A DNA stretch of 64,000 nt from Hemicentrotus pulcherrimus (taxonomy: Eukaryota; Echinodermata; Echinoidea; Camarodonta; Strongylocentrotidae), in the NCBI GenBank assembly GCA_003118195.1, contig BEXV01000119.1:275798-339797 (forward strand). Reading direction: 5' to 3'. This document shows positions 27,454 to 39,400 of the stretch, piece by piece. Position 1 is the stretch's first letter. The number at the start of each line of letters is the position of its first letter. The position numbers and the translations under genes are program-made. The notes beneath the pieces are model-generated. The model searched no databases. It worked only from the letters and a program-made list of their open reading frames with translations, and was not told the origin of the DNA.

Positions 27454-30400
27454 AAATATAATTAAAATGATCATGAAGATGGTGATGATCAATGGTGGTG
27501 ATGATGAGGAGGAAAGTGGTGATGGTGGTGGTGCTCATTATGATGATGAAGACGTTTATGAGGATGGTGATGATGTTGGTGGTGATGATCAAAAGGCTTT
27601 TCTTTTCTGCAAAGAGTATGTTACATGTGTTGGGTCTCTTTCTTCCTGCTCACAGTGGACGGTGGCTGGGGACCTTGGTCGTCATGGCAACTATGTGATC
27701 GAACCTGCGGCAATGGCAATACTATCCGTGAGAGGATATGTAACAACCCTGAGCCAAGGTATGGTGGCAGGGACTGCAATGGCCTATCCAGAGAGACTAG
27801 AGCTTGTAACGTTCGACCGTGTCCAGGTATGTTCAACTGCCCTTTCGTTCTGTTATGGCAGTGGCCTTTGTTCCATAACTACCTTGCATGATTTCTAAGG
27901 GAAATTCTCAAATTTCTTGTTCATAGAGCAGGGCTCTTTGGGGAGAACAGTGTTAATACTGATGAGGTTACCCAGGGTTAACAATTATTACCATATTACT
28001 ACCTTGATGTAATTAGGCTCATTAAGTTACAATAAAAATAGACACACATATTGTTAAATGATGTGAAAAGGATGGCCCATTTGCAATTAATCCACAAACT
28101 GCAAGCGTAGGCCCTACATACAGAGACACTGTTCCAACCATTTATATCAATAAGGAATGATTTCTACTTTGAGGCCTTGAAATCAATGTGTATAACTTTA
28201 GATTCATCTTTTTTTCTTAAAAAAAATAGTTTAAGAGTGCACTGGATTATTCTGTTTGCTTGAGAATTTCTTACATCCGATGTTGAAGATAGAAAAGTTA
28301 TATGATCATTGAAGGTTAGGTTACGCAAGTTGGTGTGTATAAATTCATAAAGGTTGCGGTTTCATCATGTGGGTAGTCCTCAAACGGACCGTCAGGTTTG
28401 AAAGGGGAGAGAAAATAAAGGGAGTCTGAGAGAGGTATTCTTTTGATTTTGTATTCTTGGTATTTAACAGCAGAGAAATAAGAGAGGTATTCCTTCACAA
28501 AAGGAGTCCTGGCGGATGAGGTAAAGAATTGATGCTCCAAACATGGTGAAACTTCAAACTTGTGAATTGATACAAGAGTTTGAACGCACTGTTAACCTGA
28601 ATCTATTTCTTTCCTCCCCGTTTGTATAGTGGATGGTGTATGGGGATCCTGGAGTATCTGGTCTACCTGTACAGTGTCCTGTGGTGGAGGACAACAGACT
28701 AGGACCAGGACCTGTACTGGACCACTTCATGGTGGTCAGCCCTGTGAGGGTAGGAGTGAACAGACCATACGGTGTAATGCAGAGCAATGTCCAGGTAAGG
28801 GTTCGTTGTTGGTCTACATTAGTGTAACATTTTTTTAGTTTGAGGCAATGAAAATAAATGTGATTAACTCTTTAAATGTCACAAAAATAATCTGTGCCCC
28901 ATTGTATTAAACGTGGAATAGATATCAAAGGCTTCAAGATTATTTAACTGTTTCCAGCACCTGATTAATCTATACCGGTGTTAAATGGGTTGCTATGGAG
29001 CTAATCAAACAGGAAGTGAAGCCATACAAAGCAAAGTGTGAAAAAATGCTGAAATTTGTCAAACAAAATATTGTTCATTAAATGTTTCCGACCTATTCAG
29101 GAGCCTCTCATTAAAATGTAGACATTCATTTGTCCATTTAAAATAGAGCTTTTCACATTTGTTGTTGTCCTACGAGTCATGACTGATCCTTTGTGACCGC
29201 GTTGATGATGGTTCTCCGCAGAGTGTTCTACCTTGAGCCATGCAATAAGATGGAAACTAGTGATAGTCTGTTACTGTCTTGTACCATTGGTTTCTTTTGA
29301 CCTTTAATGCATCCTTGCTTGATCTTTTCAATACTATCATCATTCCATCTACAAACATGGTTAAAGTACTTCCATTTGCTGTAATCAATCTTCTGACAGC
29401 GTGCTTTCCGAGCTTATTTCTAACAATTTCATTGGTTCTATGTTCTATCCAAGATGTTCTCAGCATTTACCTCCACCACCACATCTCAAAAGCTAAAAAT
29501 CCTACTTTTATCTGCCATTCCACCTGACTATGTTTTGTAACCATACAAATTATGTAATTGTTATACTCGATTCTTTCCTTCAATCCAGTACACGGTAACT
29601 GGTCCGACTGGGACGTGTGGGGTATCTGTTCAGCAATGTGCGGTGGAGGAATAAGACAGAGGTTCCGCTCCTGTACCAAGCCAGCACCATCCCCTACAGG
29701 TAGACCCTGTGTAGGTGACAGCATCGATACAGAACCATGCAATCAACAGCCATGCCAAGGTAGGAGAGGTCACATTGGTATTTTTTTCTTTGATGACTGT
29801 TAGTCCTAACTTCATTTAGTCAAACATACTGTATAGGTAAGGGTTAATGTTTCAATTGGCTTTAAGTTTAGGTTTCAATGAATGATCAAAAAATAATCAG
29901 CATCCCGCCCTAGACTGCACATTATTAAGTACAAAATTCATATAACTTAGCAGGGCTAATTGTGAATATGCACTAATGATTGGCAAGCTTATATGTCAAT
30001 AGACATCTTCAAAATTTGTTTCTTTATAAAACGTTTAGTAATATACAATGATGTTTTCTAGTCTGTTCGCTCCTTTTGCTATACGATGATTCTTTAAATG
30101 AGTTTCATATAAATTTATAAAACGTTTATTAATATACAATGTTGTTTTCATAAATTTTGATATTTATGTGTATTTGATATGTTAGAACTTCCTAACAATT
30201 ATCTTCTTTTTCCTGACAGTTGATGGCAAATGGACCCCCTGGTCGCCATGGAGTGAATGTTCAGAGACCTGTGGAGAGAGTAGTAGACGTAAAACCCGAG
30301 AGTGTAGCAACCCTGCTCCAGCCCATGGTGGCAGACCATGTATAGGGGCAGCTGAGCTCATTCAAGCATGCCATACACCTCCTTGTATAGGTACCTCATT

Positions 30401-33400
30401 TTGCTCCTAAAAATCTTATACAAATGTTTCTTCTATATATATATATATAGAACGATGGTAATATGATGATGGTAATTTAATGATGGTAATATAATGATGA
30501 CATAATAATAAAATAATGAATATTTCAGAGTGCACATATAAAGATGATTTTGGATGAGATGAGAATAAATCGGAATCGAAGTACAGATAATCATAATAAG
30601 GTGCTTATAAAGTGCTTTCCACCATGCAAGGTGCTTAAATATTACCTTGGTTCCGCTAGACTATCAATTACGGTGCTCACACCGTTCAAGTAAATTCCTT
30701 CTACCAGTACACATTTAACACCTAGATGAAGAGAGGTAAATGAAGATTAATGTCTTGCGAATGGACATTAAAGCAATATTGATGACTTCCTGCAATAATA
30801 ACAGTACTGCAAATTATTTGCTGTCATGGCTGCTATTGCCTTTTTACAGACAGTTTGCGATATAGATAATGTGTACATGTATTTACATTGCGGTTATGTG
30901 CTGTATATATTGTAGGTGCTCGCCCAGTATACATTATAATTACAATGGGTTGAGCTGACCAGCAATATTGCTGGAAGCATGTCAAACAATTTCTTTCTAC
31001 CCCGATTTGGCATTTACCGGTAGTATCATTGGGTCAAGGAATAATCCCTAATGCCTTGGTTATGAAGTGAAATAACCACTCACCCAAAACTTTATCACCC
31101 AGTGCTAAGGTACATGAATGTATTTCATCACCATAATTTGAAAATTCCTTTTTTCTTCCAGTTGGTCCAAGGACAGCCATTGCCATGGTAACAGGTAGCA
31201 TCAATGGACAGACATTGAATGGTCAACTCTTTGCCAACATCAGTGTGGACAATGCTGGTTACACCATGGTCAGTGCCAGTATGGACAATGTACCTGAAGA
31301 TATTGGTAAGTCATCAACAACATTCCTGATGAGAAAGACCATTATTCTATACAGGCCCATCATGGTTTCAATTTGATTGATGTAATTGTACACTTAACTT
31401 GATAATACTTGATATCATGAAAAAAGTATCTAACTAATACCAGATAAAAACAGAAGCTACATTTTTACTAGATCTGTTATACTTTAATGGATGTTTGATG
31501 TTACTGAGCTTCTGTAGCTCAAGAAACACAGGAAAAGTGGTACTTCTTGGGAGGTGGTATTTACAACTATAAAGCAACCTGCCAGTTTCCATATATATTT
31601 CATAACTATATTGGTGATATGGCTTTCCAACCTCATTGCCATGAGTGTGTGAGCTATATCTGGAGAAGCTGTCATGAGCAGTTTGGGTTTAACAGCCTTT
31701 ATTTCCTCCATATCGTTTCAATATCCCACAGCTGCCACTATGTTTCAGTATAATTTTAGTTGCATTGAGGTGTCACAAAACAAAGGATAGATCACACAGC
31801 ATATGTGAAGTGTACAAAAGTAATTCATTCAGTGAGGCTGTATGCTGCCCTCTTTTGATATACCGTAAACATTATAAGTGCCTTTCTACCTTAAAGGACA
31901 AGTCCACTCGAAAAATAACTTACTTTTAATAAAAGCAGAAAAATCAGACAAACCAATCAAAAAAAGTTTGAGCAAAATCGGATAACTAATAAGAAAGTTA
32001 TGANNNNNNNNNNNNNNNNNNNNNNNNNNNNNNNNNNNNNNNNNNNNNNNNNNNNNNNNNNNNNNNNNNNNNNNNNNNNNNNNNNNNNNNNNNNNNNNNN
32101 NNNNNNNNNNNNNNNNNNNNNNNNNNNNNNNNNNNNNNNNNNNNNNNNNNNNNNNNNNNNNNNNNNNNNNNNNNNNNNNNNNNNNNNNNNNNNNNNNNNN
32201 NNNNNNNNNNNNNNNNNNNNNNNNNNNNNNNNNNNNNNNNNNNNNNNNNNNNNNNNNNNNNNNNNNNNNNNNNNNNNNNNNNNNNNNNNNNNNNNNNNNN
32301 NNNNNNNNNNNNNNNNNNNNNNNNNNNNNNNNNNNNNNNNNNNNNNNNNNNNNNNNNNNNNNNGTTGTTTTATTTCATTTCCAACTATAATTCAACTATT
32401 TTGACCCCAAAATAAACACCTGAACTATAAACAAGACCAAATAACCAATGTTTTATCTCTTCATTTGAAAAATGACATTTCCATATGTTTTGTACACAAA
32501 TCACAAAAATTTTCGATTTTCGGGCTGACATGCAAAGACAAAAGGTCACGTGACTTTGTAACTTTTCAAAAGATGCGCAAGACTTGAAAGAAAAAAGTCA
32601 CAAAATTTCAGTGCAAAATTTTCTTGCGTTAAAAAATTATGGCGAAAAATGTCGAGGGGGGGCAGGAGGGCTTCTAAAGCCCCCCGCCCCGGGCTAGATA
32701 GGGTTAATGCTCATATCATCTGTTTGGAGCCAGAAGGACATTAACTCATATACTGTAACACAGAGTTACCCCCCTTCTGGCTTTGAACAGCCAATATCTT
32801 TTTTGGAAAGAGAGTAGTGATCATTCATGTTGATATTCTTATTGGGAAAGTTTGTACATTAATTGCGTCTTCACCATGCCTTCAGGTAAGGCTAGTAGCC
32901 TGTAGTGCCTGTTCACGTGTGATTTTAAAATAATGTTTTGTAGCTAGAGTGTCAGATCAGGTCAGATCGTGAAACACATCATCCCAGCTGGTATCTCCAT
33001 TAGGGCAGGGATCAGTATATAAACAGTGAGGTAGATCTAACTCTTTGAAGACGATTTTATTTCACAAAGAGACATGCAGTTTCCATGGACGCTGCATTTA
33101 GCTTGTGTTATTTCTCTGACATACTAAAGAGCAGGTTAAGTGGACTACCTGGGTCCTGTATTATAAAGAGTTGCGATTGATTGAAACCAATCGCAACTTG
33201 ATATAAATCGCAACTGTGTACTTACGAGAAAGGAGTTGGATTAATTTGAACCATCCGTAACTTTTAATAAGATGTGGCCATGATATCGTAATGTGATGGT
33301 CTAACATTTATATAAATGTTAATGGTGATTATCATATTATCTATTTGATAATGATAATGAAACATATATTTATTGATGTACACATATGAAACCCAACTCA

Positions 33401-36400
33401 CCTCATTTTATGCTTGAAATGCTACCAAAAACAAATTATATGCACTTAAAGCCCTGTTTAAATATGACGTGTCAACATGATGACATGTAGTGTAAAATGC
33501 TTTAATTTTATAAACGACTATGCACCAGGCCTTCATTTTCATTTATTTACATGTAAACAAAACATCTGAATGAGCCTTAAGAGGTACTAATGCTGCTCAA
33601 ACAGCATGTGATCATCTAGAGTGAACTCCATTTTTTAAATATATCCAGATTACACTGCACAGAATTGAAGTTTATCATGTCATAATATATCATTTCATAA
33701 TAGCAGAGATCCCTTTCTTGCATTGCTTTTACAGGCGAGCAGCTCACCATGGGAATGCATTCACTAGGAGTAGATGAAAATGGAGTCTTGCAGTTGACCA
33801 TCCTCCTGACCGGAGACACTCCCGAGATCTTCCCAGAGGATCAGGTCATCACACGCAACTACCGAGAGGACTACATTCAGACAGGACCAGGAGAGATCTA
33901 CGGCAAGTCATCACGTCATGTCACTATTGATGGAACGGCTCTTCTATATGCTTGGAACCATACTATTCTCTATGATGATGCAGGCAGCCAGATGCCCTAC
34001 CTTGTGCAGACTCTCAACACAGAGGGCGCTACAGTGGAATACAATCCTGTTGATGGGTCGCTGACTTACACAATACGAGTCTACTTTACTAGAGGTCAGT
34101 ACTTGTCTTGTAAAAGTTGACTGATAAAAAGATTTATGGAGGAATATTTGCATTATGGAGAAGCAAAACCTCTGTCTTTGGTAATAGTTTGTTCTTTTGT
34201 TTTGCCTCATTTATTTATTTTGAGATGCTGCAGTGCACCAATTGATTGTCCTGTCAAATCTCTCAGTGAGATGCTGCTGTTCCAGCACATTGAACAATTT
34301 TATAAACTGTTAAGTGATGCTATTCATAAATGCAACTAATCAAAAATAAAATCACCATGTGAAATACTTTTAAACCTATGAATGTTTTTTTACAGGTGAA
34401 CCACGGAATAGATGCCCTTCAGGATTCTTGTTGGATCCAACCGGACCATATTGCAGAGGTAAAATCATCATTGGCTGAATCCTTGCGTCCAATCATTATC
34501 GCTGTTATAGCTCATTTTGAATACCCTGGTAAAGAATATATCAAATTAAGGGTTACTGTAGAAAGGAATGAAATCACAACTGAATTGAGACTTAAACAAC
34601 GATGCAAAAGTTTTGAAGCTTTTGAAATATATTATTCCATTATCCTAGTATCTGCCAAGGAAAAAAAAATATATGTAATTTTGGCTTTGCCAATGATTTT
34701 TCATCCCAGCTGGTATCTCCATTAGGGCAGGGATCGGTACACTACAGTACGAAGGTGCTGAAATCAAGGAATAACAATTATTATAATTAGTAGATGAATT
34801 AAACTAGATAATAATCATAATAATAGTAATTGAAGATGAGTTGTAATAATTATAATAATGATGATAATAATAATGATAAAAACACCAACAACAACAATAA
34901 AATAAAAAACAATAAAAAGATTCCTCCTTATCAAAATTATTCAAAGGTTCTGAAAAGAAGTGCTTCTTCAACAAAACTTTATGGAGAGCAACATTTGGAG
35001 CTTTTCTTATGAAGTAAAATATATATTTCAACTTGTTGCTCATCAACTTTCACAAAGTTTGCAAAACTTTTTCTTCGTGCAGATATTAATGAGTGTCTGC
35101 AGAGGAATACTTGTTCCCATTTCTGCCAGAACTATTACGGCGGTCACGTTTGCGCCTGTCCCACCGGTTTCAGACTCAACAGATTCAATGAACGCACCTG
35201 TGACGGTAAGAATGAAAATGTCTTACAGTAGATGTGAATGATGTAATTGTTGGACTGTAACTATGGCTACATATACATAAATACCACTGATCGGAAAGTT
35301 TAATAAGGCAATAACCTCTGCACAGAAACTTTTAACAGTAATTATGGTGAAAATTACCTATACCACTGTGCAATTACAAAATAATTTACCTACCTCTCCG
35401 TTACTAAATCTTCTCTTTTTCTTGTTGCTGTAGACATCGATGAGTGTCGGTACAACAATGGAAACTGTCCGTCCAGTGAAGAGTGTCAGAATACAGAAGG
35501 GTCTTTCCGATGTGTGCAGCATTGCACTCGAGGAACACGCAGGATACCAGGCACCACAAGCTGTGGCGGTAAGTCAACATTAGTTTGGGTATAGGAGATG
35601 GTGTATTGTCCTTGGTAGATGATTTTGACTACCAGTGTATCAGATCAATATTTTGTATTTGTTTATTTTAAAGATAAGCTTGAGTTCTGGTAATGATGAA
35701 AATAGATTCTCACAGAATCCTACAAAATTTACTCTGAATGTTTAAATTTACATATAAATGACATGTGCCAAACAATTTTGGTGGGGCTGAGTAATGAGCA
35801 TAGGAAGATAAGGAAATCCAGGTTGCCATGGTAATAGCCTTCTCTGTGATGCACTTTCAGATATTAATGAATGCCAGGAGTCTCCCAACATCTGCTCCCA
35901 TCAATGCAGCAATACTCAAGGAAGCTACCAGTGTTACTGCAATAAGGGATACCGTCTTAGGGGAAAGAATCAATGTGAAGGTAAGAATCATCCTTTTATT
36001 ATTCATTCATTTGAGTGGAATGAAGAGAAGAGAAGAGGATGAGGGGGAGGGGTAGGTGAATTCAGGCTATGGTTGGGGATGGAGCTACCAGTGTTGCTGT
36101 ATAAATTGTCTTAGGGGAATTAATCAATGTGAATGTAAGAATACTCATTTTCATTCATATGAGTCAAATGGAGAGAAGAGGATGGGGGAAAGTAGGGGAT
36201 GTAGAATAATAATTGTGAAGTCAAGCGGTCTCCCTTGGTTATTAATTCTGTCATTTGAGTAAGATGGCAAATGACATTTAAATGTAATATCAATCAAGAT
36301 TCTTTCTTTTTATGTAATCAGAGGGTGTTTCACAAAGCTTTTTTTCAACAACGAATGACAAAAATCAGTGACAAATCTACTGATAACCAATCAGAAGCAA

Positions 36401-39400
36401 GGATTTCACTTGCTTATAACAAAAACAGTCATTTGTCACTGATGACAAGTTTTGGGAAACACCCCCTTAGGTTAAAAATGAAGTAGAGATATAACCAATA
36501 TTTCTTTTCTCTGTCTGGATTGATTTAGATGTGAATGAATGTGAGGAGCATAACCCATGTCAGATAAATCAGGACTGCATCAATCAACAAGGTCGTTACC
36601 GCTGTATAACGGTCTGTCAACAAGGCTTTGAGAAGGCTAGGAATGGCTCATGCATAGGTAAACATCATTTAAAGCCCCACTGCACTACTTATAGCTACTT
36701 GCGCCCTCTATATAGCAAACAATGCCTAATTGGTACCTGTTGGTCCCCCATGATCCCCTCTTTCTTATGTTAATTGAGAGCTGATTTGATGAGATAACCC
36801 CCTGTCAGTGACCTTGCAAGGAGGTCTAATCCCTCCTGGACAAACTAGTGCAGACGGGCTCTAAGGCTTGTTCAGATATGATGCAGTAAAAAACGCGGCA
36901 AGAAAGCCACATCTTTTTGTAACGAGTGAATGAATGGCAACTGGGTGCATCAAAATTCCTATGCATCTTTGAATAACACCGTGTTGTTAGATACAGAAAT
37001 GTGAAGTGAAAAACACTCTGGCCTGAATTCACAAAGGAGGTTTGTCAACAAACCTCCTTTGTGAATTTGGCCTTTATGTCTTCATAAAAAAACACAGTGG
37101 TTTTGCTGCGCAATATCTGATATCAAATATTGTTTTTAAAAGGCCTTCAAAAATAAAGTTGATTGCTCAGTGGTAGAGCAATGGTCTCGAAACCGGTAGG
37201 TCCCAGGTTCGAAGCCAGGTCGATGCATTAGTAAGGCATTAATCCTTATTACCAGGTCCCTCAGAGAAGATTTAAAGCTGTTAGTCCCCTGGTTGATAAA
37301 TGTCAAGTCTACACATGTATTCTTATCCGTCAGGTTAAACAAATGAATAAACTAAAAACAAAATTGTGATAAACAAAACTTTACAACTTGATCAAAGTCA
37401 GGTTGTAGAACCCTGTCCAAACACAGCTTACAACACAATTGAAGGAGTGTAGTAATACGATGGATGTGTCTTTCAACACTTTAACCTACGTACATGTACA
37501 TGCATTATTGTTTCATTGCAAGTCTCTCCTTTGTTTTCGTTTTAATACCAGATATCAATGAATGCAGAACCAATCGTCACGAGTGTGCTGCTACTCAAAC
37601 CTGTGTGAACTCCATGGGAAGCTATGCTTGCCTGTGCCCCCGTGGTTTCCGTGCAGAGGGCCGACGTTGTAATGGTACAAGACAGATCTTAAGAATCAGA
37701 TTATTTTACATTATTTTGTTCTACCTTAGCTGTGGGAAGCATGGAAACATGAAGAAAGTGCATTTTAAAATATTGACTTTGATAAAGCATTATAGATCGT
37801 TTTTTTAAACATGTATGGAAAAGAAATTCAGAGGATGATTCTGTTGCTGCAAATCCTATTCAAAAGTCACTAATTTTTTAACTTAATGAATATTTGTACA
37901 TGTGATTGTGCTAAATATGTTTGCCAGTTCACTTAACTTTTATGGAGATTTAGTCCATCTTTGAGCATCACTAGTGAGTTTCGAATATATCATTTCTATA
38001 TTTTGTATGTCTCTATTTATTCATTCTAACCAAACCATTAAGGGAAACTCAATCTCAGTATAAAACTACCCGTACTCTAAAAGAAAGTGGAAACATAAAT
38101 CACAGAATCAGACATGTGAAAGTTTCAAGGAAATCTGACAAAAAAATGACCTACCATATAATAATTTGCTATTCATGATATTTTTTGAGTCGTGCCTAAA
38201 GGCAAAGGGCTAAAGAGAAAAATAAAAATATTGATATTTTTTGTACATGACATAGGGAGTGTTGTCCATGATTACATGTACATCACAATCCATTGACCAT
38301 ATTGCTAATTTGAGTTTGTCATAGATTTACTGCTCTCATATTTCGAACATCCATAACTCTCCCATTATTTGTCCGCTTTATTTAAAACTATCGCTATTCT
38401 GGTTCCCTTATTTTTCTGCCCTCATACAAATGAAATTAAAGTTGAATTGTGTAATTTTCATTTTCTCTGTATGCAGACATCAATGAGTGTGCCAACCGAC
38501 CTTGCACTTACCAGTGTCGTAACCTCCAGGGCGATTACGAATGTATATGCTCACCCGGGATGATGAGGGCGCCAGATAGAAAGACATGTATTGGGTACGA
38601 GCAGAAAGTAGAGCCCCCAACGGTCTTGGACTGTATGAATGGATGGCGTCGTGTGGCAGGCAGATGTGTTGGTAAGTCCTAATGGTGGTTACAACCCCTG
38701 TTTTTTGGGGCGTCAGTTTACGGCAGCAAATATTAGACCAACTATATAGAGTACCGAAGCTGTGACATCATACAAATCTGTTTTTGGAATTTCTCCATTT
38801 TTTCTCCATTTTTTCTTCATTTTATCAAAAGAGCTTAAAAAAAATGATGTCCAAATGTCTAAAACCAATTGAATAGGTTAAGCATTGGCTGAGATATATG
38901 ACCATCTGAATAAAAATATTTCCTATGGGAGCTCCCATAGGAAATCTTTTTATTCAGATGGTCATATCTCATTATATGGACATTATTTTTGATGCTCTTT
39001 CGGAAAATGAAGAAAAAATTGAGAAATTCCAAAAATAGATTTTTGTTGACGTCACACTTCTCCACTCTATATATGTTTGCTTGGTCTATGTAGGTTGACT
39101 GTCAGGAATGAAAGAGACAACTTACATGTAAAATTAGGTCCAAGTTATTTCGTGAGACTAGACTAAAACCACCCAGTTTGTTTTTCTATAGTTTAATACT
39201 ACCCACATTTTAACCAGACCATATATGGGCACCTTAATCAAAGGATATCCACCTCTGACTTGTGTGGATGGCGAGGAGTATTTGCAAGTAGCTGTTGATG
39301 TAGGGTTGACTTTGCAAGAGGTCCATTTATGTACAACCATTGGTTTCTAATGGCACTAAAACAGCAACATGTTCAGTAATTAAATATAATCTATGATATA

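Noticed and set aside
27092..27592. 166-codon minus-strand frame rich in Ile and His
   Set aside because: Complement of the same microsatellite; no domain.
27248..27898. 216-codon acidic reading frame on the plus strand
   Set aside because: It is out of frame with the TSP1 exons it overlaps and consists mostly of translated GATGAT microsatellite.
37160..37228. tRNA gene on the plus strand
   Set aside because: Perfect box B but no complete cloverleaf; SINE-like body follows.
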